Assembly: GCA_032622095.1 (NCBI GenBank)
Contig: CP136063.1
Coordinates: 272,113,426 to 272,177,425, forward strand
Direction of reading: 5' to 3'
Length of the DNA: 64,000 nt
Source: Siphonodentalium dalli
Taxonomy: Eukaryota; Mollusca; Scaphopoda; Gadilida; Siphonodentaliidae
Positions 1 through 15,500 of this stretch are shown here, piece after piece. Positions within the stretch are counted from its first letter, which is position 1. Each line of letters begins with the position of its first letter. A program made the position numbers and the translations under genes. The notes under the pieces are model-generated. The model did no database searches, was not told where the DNA came from, and worked only from the letters and a program-made list of their open reading frames with translations.

Positions 1-3000
1 TGTTACAAATAAATAACGCTCATTGTTAGTCTATTCCTGGTATGTTACAAATAAAGAGCGTTCATTGTTAGTCTTATTCCTTGTATGTTACAAATAAAGA
101 ACGCTCATTGTTAGTCTATTCCTGGTATGCTACAAATAAAGAACGCTCATTGTTAGTCTATTCCTGGTGTGTTACAAATAAAGAGCGTTCATTGTTAGTC
201 TATACCTGGTATGATACAAATGAAGAGCGTTCATTGTTAGTCTACTCATTGTATATTACCAATAAAGAGCGTTCCTTGTTAGAAAATTCATGGTATGTTA
301 CAAATAAAGAACGCTCATTGTTCGTCTATTCCTGGTATGTTACAAATAAAGAGCGTTCATCGTTTGTCTATTCCTGGTATGTTACAAATAAAGAACGCTC
401 ATTGTTAGTCTATTCCTGGTATGTTACAAATAAAGAACGCTCATTGTTCGTCTATTCCTGGTATGTTACAAATAAAGAGCGTTCATCGTTAGTCTATTCC
501 TGGTATGTTACAAATAAAGAACGCTCATTGTTAGTCTATTCCTGGTATGTTACAAACAAAGAGCGTTCATTGTTAGTCTATTCCTGGTATGTTACAAATA
601 AAGAACGCTCATTGTTTGTCTATTCCTGGTATGTTACAAATAAAGAACACTCATTGTTAGTCTATTCCTGGTATGTTATAAATAAAGAGCGTTCATTATT
701 AGTCTATTCCTGATATATTACACATAAAGAACGCTCATTGTTAGTCTATTCCTGGTATGTTACAAATAAAGAGCTTTCATCGTTAGTCTATTCCTGGTAT
801 GTTACAAATAAAGAACGCTCATAGTTAGTCTATTCCTGGTATGTTACAAATAAAGAGCGTTCATCGTTAGTCTATTCCTGGTATGTTACAAATAAAGAAC
901 GCTCATTGTTTGTCTATTCCTGGTATGTTACAAATAAAGAACGCTCATTGTTAGTCTTACTCCTGGTATGTTACAAATAAAGAGAGTTCATTGTTAGTCT
1001 ATTCCTGGTATGTTACAAATAAAGAACCCTCATTGTTAGTCTATTCCTGGATTGTAACCAACAAAGAACGTCCATTGTTAGTCTTATTCATGGTATGTTA
1101 CAAATAAAGAACGCTCATTGTTAGTCTATTCCTGGTATGTTACAAATAAAGAGCTTTCATCGTTAGTCTATTCCTGGTATGTTACAAATAAAGAACGCTC
1201 ATAGTTAGTCTATTCCTGGTATGTTACAAATAAAGAGCGTTCATCGTTAGTCTATTCCTGGTATGTTACAAATAAAGAACGCTCATTGTTTGTCTATTCC
1301 TGGTATGTTACAAATAAAGAACGCTCACCGTTAGTCTATTCCTGGTATGTTAAAAATAAAGAGCGTTTATTGTTAGTCTATTCCTCGTTTGTTATAAATA
1401 AAGAGCGTTCATTGTTAGTCTATTCCTGATATATTACACATAAAGAACGCTCATTGTTAGTCTTACTCCTGGTATGTTACAAATAAAGAGCGTTCATTGT
1501 TAGTCTTACTCCTGGTATGTTTCAAATAAAGAATGTTCATTGTTAGTCTATTCCTGGTATGTTACACACAAAGAGCGTTCATTGTCAGTCTACTCATTGT
1601 ATATTACCAATAAAGACCGTCCCTTGTTAGTATATTCATGGTATGTTACAAATAAAGATCGTTCATTGTTAGTCTTATTCCTGGTATGTTACAAATAAAG
1701 AGTGTTCATTGTTAGTCTTACACAGTGTATGTTACAAATAAAGAGCGTTCACTGTTAGTCAACTCCTGACAAATAACCAATACTAAGCGTTCATTGTTAG
1801 TCTATTCCTGGTATGTTACCAACAAAGATCATTCATTGTTAGTCTTATTCCTGTGATGTTACAAATAAAGAGCGTTAATTGTTAGTCTATTCTTGGTATG
1901 TTACAAATAAAGAGCGTTCATTGTTAGTCTATTCCTGGTATGTTATAAATAAAGAGCGTTCCTTGTTAGTATATTCATGGTATGTTACAAATAAAGATCG
2001 TGCATTGTTAGTCTTATTCCTGGTATGTTACACATAAAGAGCGTTCATTGTTAGTCTACTCATTGTATATTACCAATAAAGAGCGTTCCTTGTTAGAAAA
2101 TTCATGGTATGTTACAAATAAAGATCGTTCATTGTTAGTCTTATTCCTGGTATGTTACAAATAAAGAACGCTCATTGTTAGTCTATTCCTGGTATGTTAC
2201 AAATAAAGAGCGTTAATTGTTAGTCTATTCCTGGTATGTAACCAACAAGGAACGTCCATTGTTAGTCTTACTCCTGGTATGTTACAAATAAAGAACGCTC
2301 ATTATTAGTCTTACTCTTGGTATGTTACATATAAAGAGCGTTGATTGATAGTCTATTATTGGTATGTTACATATAAAGAACGCTCATTGTTAGTCTTACT
2401 CCTGGTATGTTACAAATAAAGAGTGTTCATTGTTAGTCTTACTCCTGGTATGTTACAAATAAAGAACGCTCATTGCTAGTCTATTCCTGGTATGTTACAA
2501 ATAAAAAGCGTTCATTGTTAGTCTTATTCCTGGTATGTTACAAATAAATAACGCTCATTGTTAGTCTATTCCTGGTATGTTACAAATAAAGAGCGTTCAT
2601 TGTTAGTCTTATTCCTTGTATGTTACAAATAAAGAACTCTCATTGTTAGTCTATTCCTGGTATGCTACAAATAAAGAACGCTCATTGTTAGTCTATTCCT
2701 GGTGTGTTACAAATAAAGAGCGTTCATTGTTAGTCTATACCTGGTATGATACAAATAAAGAGCGTTCATTGTTAGTCTACTCATTGTATATTACCAATAA
2801 AGAGCGTTCCTTGTTAGAAAATTCATGGTATGTTACAAATAAAGAACGCTCATTGTTCGTCTATTCCTGGTATGTTACAAATAAAGAGCGTTCATCGTTA
2901 GTCTATTCCTGGTATGTTACAAATAAAGAACGCTCATTGTTAGTCTATTCCTGGTATGTTACAAATAAAGAACGCTCATTGTTCGTCTATTCCTGGTATG

Positions 3001-3358
3001 TTACAAATAAAGAGCTTTCATCGTTAGTCTATTCCTGGTATGTTACAAATAAAGAACGCTCATTGTTAGTCTATTCCTGGTATGTTACAAACAAAGAGCG
3101 TTCATCGTTAGTCTATTCCTGGTATGTTACAAATAAAGAACGCTCATTGTTTGTCTATTCCTGGTATGTTACAAATAAAGAACACTCATTGTTAGTCTAT
3201 TCCTGGTATGTTATAAATAAAGAGCGTTCATTGTTAGTCTATTCCTGATATATTACACATAAAGAACGCTCATTGTTAGTCTTACTCCTGGTATGTTACA
3301 AATAAAGAACGCTCATTGTTAGTCTTACTCCTGGTATGTTACAAATAAAGAGAGTTCA
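1..3358 (+). repeat. Satellite, leading segment with 2,535-bp internal period
   Basis: The sequence at 1-713 recurs at 2536-3248 (offset 2,535 bp) with a few substitutions. Between them are shortened versions of segments found in the main HOR, with landmark monomers such as AGAGCTTTCATCG, CATTGTCAGTCTACTC and TTAGAAAATTC. Monomers around 1770 (AACTCCTGACAAATAACC) are intact here, but the corresponding place in the HOR copies (near 6530) is shortened. This edge piece therefore represents a different, perhaps older, version of the HOR. Confidence 0.75.
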
Positions 3359-5001
3359 TTGTTAGTCTATTCCTTGTATGTTACAAATAAAGAACGCTCA
3401 TTGTTAGTCTATTCCTGGTATGCTACAAATAAAGAACGCTCATTGTTAGTCTATTCCTGGTGTGTTACAAATAAAGAGCGTTCATTGTTAGTCTATACCT
3501 GGTATGATACAAATGAAGAGCGTTCATTGTTAGTCTACTCATTGTATATTACCAATAAAGAGCGTTCCTTGTTAGAAAATTCATGGTATGTTACAAATAA
3601 AGAACGCTCATTGTTCGTCTATTCCTGGTATGTTACAAATAAAGAGCGTTCATCGTTTGTCTATTCCTGGTATGTTACAAATAAAGAACGCTCATTGTTA
3701 GTCTATTCCTGGTATGTTACAAATAAAGAACGCTCATTGTTCGTCTATTCCTGGTATGTTACAAATAAAGAGCGTTCATCGTTAGTCTATTCCTGGTATG
3801 TTACAAATAAAGAACGCTCATTGTTAGTCTATTCCTGGTATGTTACAAACAAAGAGCGTTCATTGTTAGTCTATTCCTGGTATGTTACAAATAAAGAACG
3901 CTCATTGTTTGTCTATTCCTGGTATGTTACAAATAAAGAACACTCATTGTTAGTCTATTCCTGGTATGTTATAAATAAAGAGCGTTCATTGTTAGTCTAT
4001 TCCTGATATATTACACATAAAGAACGCTCATTGTTAGTCTTACTCCTGGTATGTTACAAATAAAGAACGCTCATTGTTAGTCTTACTCCTGGTATGTTAC
4101 AAATAAAGAGAGTTCATTGTTAGTCTATTCCTGGTATGTTACAAATAAAGAACCCTCATTGTTAGTCTATTCCTGGATTGTAACCAACAAAGAACGTCCA
4201 TTGTTAGTCTTATTCATGGTATGTTACAAATAAAGAACGCTCATTGTTAGTCTATTCCTGGTATGTTACAAATAAAGAGCTTTCATCGTTAGTCTATTCC
4301 TGGTATGCTACAAATAAAGAACGCTCATTGTTAGTCTATTCCTGGTGTGTTACAAATAAAGAGCGTTCATTGTTAGTCTATACCTGGTATGATACAAATA
4401 AAGAGCGTTCATTGTTAGTCTACTCATTGTATATTACCAATAAAGAGCGTTCCTTGTTAGAAAATTCATGGTATGATACAAATAAAGAACGCTCATTGTT
4501 CGTCTATTCCTGGTATGTTACAAATAAAGAGCGTTCATCGTTAGTCTATTCCTGGTATGTTACAAATAAAGAACGCTCATTGTTAGTCTATTCCTGGTAT
4601 GTTACAAATAAAGAACGCTCATTGTTCGTCTATTCCTGGTATGTTACAAATAAAGAGCGTTCATCGTTAGTCTATTCCTGGTATGTTACAAATAAAGAAC
4701 GCTCATTGTTAGTCTATTCCTGGTATGTTACAAACAAAGAGCGTTCATCGTTAGTCTATTCCTGGTATGTTACAAATAAAGAACGCTCATTGTTTGTCTA
4801 TTCCTGGTATGTTACAAATAAAGAACACTCATTGTTAGTCTATTCCTGGTATGTTATAAATAAAGAGCGTTCATTGTTAGTCTATTCCTGATATATTACA
4901 CATAAAGAACGCTCATTGTTAGTCTTACTCCTGGTATGTTACAAATAAAGAACGCTCATTGTTAGTCTTACTCCTGGTATGTTACAAATAAAGAGAGTTC
5001 A
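3359..5001 (+). repeat. 1,643-bp extra segment preceding HOR copy 1
   Basis: Two related segments, 3359-4243 (885 bp) and 4244-5001 (758 bp). The first is repeated at 5002-5886, and the second has counterparts starting at 11784 and 20455. Each ends with monomers translating to KEHSLLVYSWYVINK followed by a TGA-bearing monomer. The order seen here is segment E, F, E, D, whereas HOR ends elsewhere read F then E. This looks like a local duplication of the F-E junction by unequal exchange. Confidence 0.7.
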
Positions 5002-8000
5002 TTGTTAGTCTATTCCTTGTATGTTACAAATAAAGAACGCTCATTGTTAGTCTATTCCTGGTATGCTACAAATAAAGAACGCTCATTGTTAGTCTATTCC
5101 TGGTGTGTTACAAATAAAGAGCGTTCATTGTTAGTCTATACCTGGTATGATACAAATGAAGAGCGTTCATTGTTAGTCTACTCATTGTATATTACCAATA
5201 AAGAGCGTTCCTTGTTAGAAAATTCATGGTATGTTACAAATAAAGAACGCTCATTGTTCGTCTATTCCTGGTATGTTACAAATAAAGAGCGTTCATCGTT
5301 TGTCTATTCCTGGTATGTTACAAATAAAGAACGCTCATTGTTAGTCTATTCCTGGTATGTTACAAATAAAGAACGCTCATTGTTCGTCTATTCCTGGTAT
5401 GTTACAAATAAAGAGCGTTCATCGTTAGTCTATTCCTGGTATGTTACAAATAAAGAACGCTCATTGTTAGTCTATTCCTGGTATGTTACAAACAAAGAGC
5501 GTTCATTGTTAGTCTATTCCTGGTATGTTACAAATAAAGAACGCTCATTGTTTGTCTATTCCTGGTATGTTACAAATAAAGAACACTCATTGTTAGTCTA
5601 TTCCTGGTATGTTATAAATAAAGAGCGTTCATTGTTAGTCTATTCCTGATATATTACACATAAAGAACGCTCATTGTTAGTCTTACTCCTGGTATGTTAC
5701 AAATAAAGAACGCTCATTGTTAGTCTTACTCCTGGTATGTTACAAATAAAGAGAGTTCATTGTTAGTCTATTCCTGGTATGTTACAAATAAAGAACCCTC
5801 ATTGTTTGTCTATTCCTGGATTGTAACCAACAAAGAACGTCCATTGTTAGTCTTATTCATGGTATGTTACAAATAAAGAACGCTCATTGTTAGTCTATTC
5901 CTGGTATGTTACAAATAAAGAGCTTTCATCGTTAGTCTATTCCTGGTATGTTACAAATAAAGAACGCTCATTGTTAGTCTATTCCTGGTATGTTACAAAT
6001 AAAGAGCGTTCATCGTTAGTCTATTCCTGGTATGTTACAAATAAAGAACGCTCATTGTTTGTCTATTCCTGGTATGTTACAAATAAAGAACGCTCACCGT
6101 TAGTCTATTCCTGGTATGTTATAAATAAAGAGCGTTTATTGTTAGTCTATTCCTCGTTTGTTATAAATAAAGAGCGTTCATTGTTAGTCTATTCCTGATA
6201 TATTACACATAAAGAACGCTCATTGTTAGTCTTACTCCTGGTATGTTACAAATAAAGAGCGTTCATTGTTAGTCTTACTCCTGGTATGTTTCAAATAAAG
6301 AATGTTCAGTGTTAGTCTATTCCTGGTATGTTACACACAAAGAGCGTTCATTGTCAGTCTACTCATTGTATATTACCAATAAAGACCGTCCCTTGTTAGT
6401 ATATTCATGGTATGTTACATATAAAGATCGTTCATTGTTAGTCTTATTCCTGGTATGTTACAAATAAAGAGTGTTCATTGTTAGTCTTACACAGTGTATG
6501 TTACAAATAAAGAGCGTTCACTGTTAGTCACCTCCTGACATGTTCATTGTTAGTCTATTCCTGGTATGTTACCAACAAAGATCATTCATTGTTAGTCTTA
6601 TTCCTGTGATGTTACAAATAAAGAGCGTTAATTGTTAGTCTATTCTTGGTATGTTACAAATAAAGAGCGTTCATTGTTAGTCTTACTCCTGGTATGATAC
6701 AAATAAAGAACGCTCATTGTTAGTCTATTCCTGGTATGTTATAAATAAAGAGCGTTCCTTGTTAGTATATTCATGGTATGTTACAAATAAAGATCGTGCA
6801 TTGTTAGTCTTATTCCTGGTATGTTACACATAAAGAGCGTTCATTGTTAGTCTACTCATTGTATATTACCAATAAAGAGCGTTCCTTGTTAGAAAATTCA
6901 TGGTATGTTACAAATAAAGATCGTTCATTGTTAGACTTATTCCTGGTATGTTACAAATAAAGAACGCTCATTGTTAGTCTATTCCTGGTATGTTACAAAT
7001 AAAGAGCGTTAATTGTTAGTCTATTCCTGGTATGTAACCAACAAGGAACGTCCATTGTTAGTCTTACTCCTGGTATGTTACAAATAAAGAACGCTCATTA
7101 TTAGTCTTACTCTTGGTATGTTACATATAAAGAGCGTTGATTGATAGTCTATTATTGGTATGTTACATATAAAGAACGCTCATTGTTAGTCTTACTCCTG
7201 GTATGTTACAAATAAAGAGTGTTCATTGTTAGTCTTACTCCTGGTATGTTACAAATAAAGAACGCTCATTGCTAGTCTATTCCTGGTATGTTACAAATAA
7301 AAAGCGTTCATTGTTAGTCTTATTCCTGGTATGTTACAAATAAATAACGCTCATTGTTAGTCTATTCCTGGTATGTTACAAATAAAGAGCGTTCATTGTT
7401 AGTCTTATTCCTTGTATGTTACAAATAAAGAACGCTCATTGTTAGTCTGTTCCTGGTATGCTACAAATAAAGAACGCTCATTGTTAGTCTATTCCTGGTG
7501 TGTTACAAATAAAGAGCGTTCATTGTTAGTCTATACCTGGTATGATACAAATAAAGAGCGTTCATTGTTAGTCTACTCATTGTATATTACCAATAAAGAG
7601 CGTTCCTTGTTAGAAAATTCATGGTATGTTACAAATAAAGAACGCTCATTGTTCGTCTATTCCTGGTATGTTACAAATAAAGAGCGTTCATCGTTAGTCT
7701 ATTCCTGGTATGTTACAAATAAAGAACGCTCATTGTTAGTCTATTCCTGGTATGTTACAAATAAAGAACGCTCATTGTTCGTCTATTCCTGGTATGTTAC
7801 AAATAAAGAGCGTTCATCGTTAGTCTATTCCTGGTATGTTACAAATAAAGAACGCTCATTGTTAGTCTATTCCTGGTATGTTACAAACAAAGAGCGTTCA
7901 TCGTTAGTCTATTCCTGGTATGTTACAAATAAAGAACGCTCATTGTTTGTCTATTCCTGGTATGTTACAAATAAAGAACACTCATTGTTAGTCTATTCCT

Positions 8001-11000
8001 GGTATGTTATAAATAAAGAGCGTTCATTGTTAGTCTATTCCTGATATATTACACATAAAGAACGCTCATTGTTAGTCTTACTCCTGGTATGTTACAAATA
8101 AAGAACGCTCATTGTTAGTCTTACTCCTGGTATGTTACAAATAAAGAGAGTTCATTGTTAGTCTATTCCTGGTATGTTACAAATAAAGAACGCTCATTGT
8201 TAGTCTATTCCTGGATTGTAACCAACAAAGAACGTCCATTATTAGTCTTATTCATGGTATGTTACAAATAAAGAACACTCATTGTTAGTCTATTCCTGGT
8301 ATGTTACAAATAAAGAGCGTTCATCGTTAGTCTATTCCTGGTATGTTACAAATAAAGAACGCTCATTGTTTGTCTATTCCTGGTATGTTACAAATAAATA
8401 ACGCTCATCGTTAGTCTATTCCTGGTATGTTATAAATAAAGAGCGTTTATTGTTAGTCTATTCCTCGTTTGTTATAAATAAAGAGCGTTCATTGTTAGTC
8501 TATTCCTGATATATTACACATAAAGAACGCTCATTGTTAGTCTTACTCCTGGTATGTTACAAATAAAGAGCGTTCATTGTTAGTCTTACTCCTGGTATGT
8601 TACAAATAAAGAATGTTCATTGTTAGTCTATTCCTGGTATGATACAAATAAAGAGCGTTCATTGTTAGTCTATTCCTGGTATGTTACAAATAAAGAACGC
8701 TCATTGTTATATAGTCTATTCCTGGTATGTTACAAATAAAGAGCGTTCATTGTTAGTCTTACTCCTGGTATGTTACAAATAAAGAACGCTCATTGTTAGT
8801 CTATTCCAGGTATGTTACAAATAAAGAACGTTTATTGCTAATCTTATTCCTTGTATGTTACAAATAAAGAACGCTCATTGTTAGTCTATTCCTGGTAAGC
8901 TACAAATAAAGAACGCTTATTGTTAGTCTATTCCTGTTGTGTTACAAATAAAGAGCGTTCATTGTTAGTCTATACCTGGTATGATACAAATAAAGAGCGT
9001 TCATTGTTAGTCTACTCATTGTATATTACCAATAAAGAGCGTTCCTTGTTAGAAAATTCATGGTATGTTACAAATAAAGAACGCTCATTGTTCGTCTATT
9101 CCTGGTATGTTACAAATAAAGAGCATTCACCGTTAGTCTATTCCTGGTATGTTACAAATAAAGAACGCTCATTGTTAGTCTATTCCTGGTATGTTACAAA
9201 TAAAGAGCGTTCATCGTTAGTCTATTCCTGGTATGTTACAAATAAAGAACGCTCATTGTTCGTCTATTCCTGGTATGTTACAAATAAAGAGCGTTCATCG
9301 TTAGTCTATTCCTGGTATGTTACAAATAAAGAACGCTCATTGTTAGTCTATTCCTGGTATGTTACAAATAAAGAGCGTTCATCGTTAGTCTATTCCTGGT
9401 ATGTTACAAATAAAGAACGCTCATTGTTCGTCTATTACTGGTATGTTACAAATAAAGAGCGTTCATCGTTAGTCTATTCCTGGTATGTTACCCATAAAGA
9501 ACGCTCATTGTTAGTCTATTCCTGGTATGTTACAAATAAAGAGCGTTCATCGTTAGTCTATTCCTGGTATGTTACAAATAAAGAACGCTCATTGTTTGTC
9601 TATTCCTGGTATGTTACAAATAAAGAACACTCATTGTTAGTCTATTCCTGGTATGTTATAAATAAAGAGCGTTCATTGTTAGTCTATTCCTGATATATTA
9701 CACATAAAAAACGCTCATTGTTAGTCTTACTCCTGGTATGTTACAAATACAGAACGCTCATTGTTAGTCTTACTCCTGGTATGTTACAAATCAAGAACGT
9801 TCATTGTTAGTCTTACTCCTGGTATGTGACAAATAAAGAGAGTTCATTGTTAGTCTATTCCTGGTATGTTACACATAAAGAACGCTCATCGTTAGTCTAT
9901 TCCTGGATTGTAACCAACAAAGAACGTCTATTGTTAGTCTTATTCATGGTATGTTACAAATAAAGAGCGCTCATTGTTAGTCTATTCCTGGTATGTTACA
10001 AATAAAGAGCGTTCATCGTTAGTCTATTGCTGGTATGTTAAAAATAAAGAACGCTCATTGTTAGTCTATTCCTGGTATGTTACAAATAAAGAACGCTCAT
10101 TGTTAGTCTATTCCTGGTATGTTACAAATAAAGTACGCTCATTGTTAGTCTATTCCTGGTGTGTTACAAATAAAGAGCGTTCATTGTTAGTCTATACCTG
10201 GTATGATACAAATAAAGAGCGTTCATTGTTAGTCTACTCATTGTATATTACCAATAAAGAGCGTTCCTTGTTAGAAAATTCCTGGTATGTTACAAATAAA
10301 GAACGCTCATTGTTCGTCTATTCCTGGTATGTTACAAATAAAGAACGCTCATTGTTAGTCTATTCCTGGTATGTTATAAATAAAGAACGCTCATCGTTAG
10401 TCTATACCTGGTATGATACAAATAAAGAGCGTTCATTGTTAGTCTACTCATTGTATATTACCAATAAAGAGCGTTCCTTGTTAGAAAATTCCTGGTATGT
10501 TACAAATAAAGAACGCTCATCGTTAGTCTATTCCTGGTATGTTACAAATAAAGAACGTTCATCGTTAGTCTATTATTGGTATGTTACAAACAAAGAGCGT
10601 TCATCGTTAGTCTATTCCTGGTATGTTACAAATAAAGAACGCTCATTGTTTGTCTATTCCTGGTATGTTACACATAAAGAACGCTCATTGTTCGTCTATT
10701 CCTGGTATGTTACAAATAAAGAGCGTTCATCGTTAGTCTATTCCTGGTATGTTACAAATAAAGAACTCTCATTGTTAGTCTATTCCTGGTATGTTACAAA
10801 TAAAGAACGCTCATTGTTAGTCTATTCCTGGTATGTTACAAATAAAGAACGCTCATTGTTTGTCTATTCCTGGTATGTTACACATAAAGAACGCTCATTG
10901 TTCGTCTATTCCTGGTATGTTACAAATAAAGAGCGTTCATTGTTAGTCTATTCCTGGTATGTTACACATAAAGAACGTCCATTGTTAGTCTATTCCTGGT

Positions 11001-12541
11001 ATGTTACAAATAAAGAACGCTCATTGTTCGTCTATTCCTGGTATGTTACAAATAAAGAGCGTTCATCGTTAGTCTATTCCTGGTATGTTACAAATAAAGA
11101 ACGCTCATTGTTAGTCTATTCCTGGTATGTTACAAACAAAGAGCGTTCATCGTTAGTCTATTCCTGGTATGTTACAAATAAAGAACGCTCATTGTTTGTC
11201 TATTCCTGGTATGTTACAAATAAATAACACTCATTGTTAGTCTATTCCTGGTATGTTATAAATAAAGAGCGTTCATTGTTAGTCTATTCCTGATATATTA
11301 CACATAAAGAACGCTCATTGTTAGTCTTACTCCTGGTATGTTACAAATAAAGAGGGTTCATCGTTAGTCTATTCCTGATATATTACACATAAAGAACGCT
11401 CATTGTTAGTCTATTCCTGGTATGTTACACATAAAGAACGCTCATTGTTAGTCTACTCCTGGTATGTTACAAATAAAGAACGCTCATTGTTCGTCTATTC
11501 CTGGTATGTTACAAATAAAGAGCGTTCATCGTTAGTCTATTCCTGATATATTACACATAAAGAACGCTCATTGTTAGTCTTACTCCTGGTATGTTACAAA
11601 TAAAGAACGCTCATTGTTAGTCTTACTCCTGGTATGTTACAAATAAAGAGAGTTCATTGTTAGTCTATTCCTGGTATGTTACAAATAAAGAACCCTCATT
11701 GTTAGTCTATTCCTGGATTGTAACCAACAAAGAACGTCCATTGTTAGTCTTATTCATGGTATGTTACAAATAAAGAACGCTCATTGTTAGTCTATTCCTG
11801 GTATGTTACAAATAAAGAGCTTTCATCGTTAGTCTATTCCTGGTATGCTACAAATAAAGAACGCTCATTGTTAGTCTATTCCTGGTGTGTTACAAATAAA
11901 GAGCGTTCATTGTTAGTCTATACCTGGTATGATACAAATAAAGAGCGTTCATTGTTAGTCTACTCATTGTATATTACCAATAAAGAGCGTTCCTTGTTAG
12001 AAAATTCATGGTATGTTACAAATAAAGAACGCTCATTGTTCGTCTATTCCTGGTATGTTACAAATAAAGAGCGTTCATCGTTAGTCTATTCCTGGTATGT
12101 TACAAATAAAGAACGCTCATTGTTAGTCTATTCCTGGTATGTTACAAATAAAGAACGCTCATTGTTCGTCTATTCCTGGTATGTTACAAATAAAGAGCGT
12201 TCATCGTTAGTCTATTCCTGGTATGTTACAAATAAAGAACGCTCATTGTTAGTCTATTCCTGGTATGTTACAAACAAAGAGCGTTCATCGTTAGTCTATT
12301 CCTGGTATGTTACAAATAAAGAACGCTCATTGTTTGTCTATTCCTGGTATGTTACAAATAAAGAACACTCATTGTTAGTCTATTCCTGGTATGTTATAAA
12401 TAAAGAGCGTTCATTGTTAGTCTATTCCTGATATATTACACATAAAGAACGCTCATTGTTAGTCTTACTCCTGTTATGTTACAAATAAAGAACGCTCATT
12501 GTTAGTCTTACTCCTGGTATGTTACAAATAAAGAGAGTTCA
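5002..12541 (+). repeat. Satellite higher-order repeat, copy 1 (7,540 bp)
   Basis: Reference copy of the higher-order repeat, about 179 monomers. Landmark order: segment E (5002), D (5887, with AGCTTTCATCG and TCCTCGTTTG monomers), B (7412), C (8920, preceded at about 8707 by a monomer carrying an extra TATA), A (9974-11227, the longest uninterrupted 42-bp run, open for 417 codons), and F (11784). The next copy starts 7,540 bp downstream at 12542. Spacings D-B 1,525, B-C 1,508 and C-A 1,054 bp recur in copy 3 and serve as the reference for detecting changes in other copies. Confidence 0.85.
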
Positions 12542-15500
12542 TTGTTAGTCTATTCCTTGTATGTTACAAATAAAGAACGCTCATTGTTAGTCTATTCCTG
12601 GTATGCTACAAATAAAGAACGCTCATTGTTAGTCTATTCCTGGTGTGTTACAAATAAAGAGCGTTCATTGTTAGTCTATACCTGGTATGATACAAATGAA
12701 GAGCGTTCATTGTTAGTCTACTCATTGTATATTACCAATAAAGAGCGTTCCTTGTTAGAAAATTCATGGTATGTTACAAATAAAGAACGCTCATTGTTCG
12801 TCTATTCCTGGTATGTTACAAATAAAGAGCGTTCATCGTTTGTCTATTCCTGGTATGTTACAAATAAAGAACGCTCATTGTTAGTCTATTCCTGGTATGT
12901 TACAAATAAAGAACGCTCATTGTTCGTCTATTCCTGGTATGTTACAAATAAAGAGCGTTCATCGTTAGTCTATTCCTGGTATGTTACAAATAAAGAACGC
13001 TCATTGTTAGTCTATTCCTGGTATGTTACAAACAAAGAGCGTTCATTGTTAGTCTATTCCTGGTATGTTACAAATAAAGAACGCTCATTGTTTGTCTATT
13101 CCTGGTATGTTACAAATAAAGAACACTCATTGTTAGTCTATTCCTGGTATGTTATAAATAAAGAGCGTTCATTGTTAGTCTATTCCTGATATATTACACA
13201 TAAAGAACGCTCATTGTTAGTCTTACTCCTGGTATGTTACAAATAAAGAACGCTCATTGTTAGTCTTACTCCTGGTATGTTACAAATAAAGAGAGTTCAT
13301 TGTTAGTCTATTCCTGGTATGTTACAAATAAAGAACCCTCATTGTTAGTCTATTCCTGGATTGTAACCAACAAAGAACGTCCATTGTTAGTCTTATTCAT
13401 GGTATGTTACAAATAAAGAACGCTCATTGTTAGTCTATTCCTGGTATGTTACAAATAAAGAGCTTTCATCGTTAGTCTATTCCTGGTATGTTACAAATAA
13501 AGAACGCTCATTGTTAGTCTATTCCTGGTATGTTACAAATAAAGAGCGTTCATCGTTAGTCTATTCCTGGTATGTTACAAATAAAGAACGCTCATTGTTT
13601 GTCTATTCCTGGTATGTTACAAATAAAGAACGCTCACCGTTAGTCTATTCCTGGTATGTTATAAATAAAGAGCGTTTATTGTTAGTCTATTCCTCGTTTG
13701 TTATAAATAAAGAGCGTTCATTGTTAGTCTATTCCTGATATATTACACATAAAGAACGCTCATTGTTAGTCTTACTCCTGGTATGTTACAAATAAAGAGC
13801 GTTCATTGTTAGTCTTACTCCTGGTATGTTTCAAATAAAGAATGTTCAGTGTTAGTCTATTCCTGGTATGTTACACACAAAGAGCGTTCATTGTCAGTCT
13901 ACTCATTGTATATTACCAATAAAGACCGTCCCTTGTTAGTATATTCATGGTATGTTACATATAAAGATCGTTCATTGTTAGTCTTATTCCTGGTATGTTA
14001 CAAATAAAGAGTGTTCATTGTTAGTCTTACACAGTGTATGTTACAAATAAAGAGCGTTCACTGTTAGTCACCTCCTGACATGTTCATTGTTAGTCTATTC
14101 CTGGTATGTTACCAACAAAGATCATTCATTGTTAGTCTTATTCCTGTGATGTTACAAATAAAGAGCGTTAATTGTTAGTCTATTCTTGGTATGTTACAAA
14201 TAAAGAGCGTTCATTGTTAGTCTTACTCCTGGTATGATACAAATAAAGAACGCTCATTGTTAGTCTATTCCTGGTATGTTATAAATAAAGAGCGTTCCTT
14301 GTTAGTATATTCATGGTATGTTACAAATAAAGATCGTGCATTGTTAGTCTTATTCCTGGTATGTTACACATAAAGAGCGTTCATTGTTAGTCTACTCATT
14401 GTATATTACCAATAAAGAGCGTTCCTTGTTAGAAAATTCATGGTATGTTACAAATAAAGATCGTTCATTGTTAGACTTATTCCTGGTATGTTACAAATAA
14501 AGAACGCTCATTGTTAGTCTATTCCTGGTATGTTACAAATAAAGAGCGTTAATTGTTAGTCTATTCCTGGTATGTAACCAACAAGGAACGTCCATTGTTA
14601 GTCTTACTCCTGGTATGTTACAAATAAAGAACGCTCATTATTAGTCTTACTCTTGGTATGTTACATATAAAGAGCGTTGATTGATAGTCTATTATTGGTA
14701 TGTTACATATAAAGAACGCTCATTGTTAGTCTTACTCCTGGTATGTTACAAATAAAGAGTGTTCATTGTTAGTCTTACTCCTGGTATGTTACAAATAAAG
14801 AACGCTCATTGCTAGTCTATTCCTGGTATGTTACAAATAAAAAGCGTTCATTGTTAGTCTTATTCCTGGTATGTTACAAATAAATAACGCTCATTGTTAG
14901 TCTATTCCTGGTATGTTACAAATAAAGAACGCTCACCGTTAGTCTATTCCTGGTATGTTATAAATAAAGAGCGTTTATTGTTAGTCTATTCCTCGTTTGT
15001 TATAAATAAAGAGCGTTCATTGTTAGTCTATTCCTGATATATTACACATAAAGAACGCTCATTGTTAGTCTTACTCCTGGTATGTTACAAATAAAGAGCG
15101 TTCATTGTTAGTCTTACTCCTGGTATGTTTCAAATAAAGAATGTTCAGTGTTAGTCTATTCCTGGTATGTTACACACAAAGAGCGTTCATTGTCAGTCTA
15201 CTCATTGTATATTACCAATAAAGACCGTCCCTTGTTAGTATATTCATGGTATGTTACATATAAAGATCGTTCATTGTTAGTCTTATTCCTGGTATGTTAC
15301 AAATAAAGAGTGTTCATTGTTAGTCTTACACAGTGTATGTTACAAATAAAGAGCGTTCACTGTTAGTCACCTCCTGACATGTTCATTGTTAGTCTATTCC
15401 TGGTATGTTACCAACAAAGATCATTCATTGTTAGTCTTATTCCTGTGATGTTACAAATAAAGAGCGTTAATTGTTAGTCTATTCTTGGTATGTTACAAAT

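Noticed and set aside
9974-11227. 417-codon open frame (also at 18645, 26185, 48269, 54777) as a repetitive protein gene
   Set aside because: It is the chance consequence of a 42-bp period without stops in one frame. It starts and ends wherever a 43-bp or stop-bearing monomer lies, and has no promoter, signal peptide or splice context.
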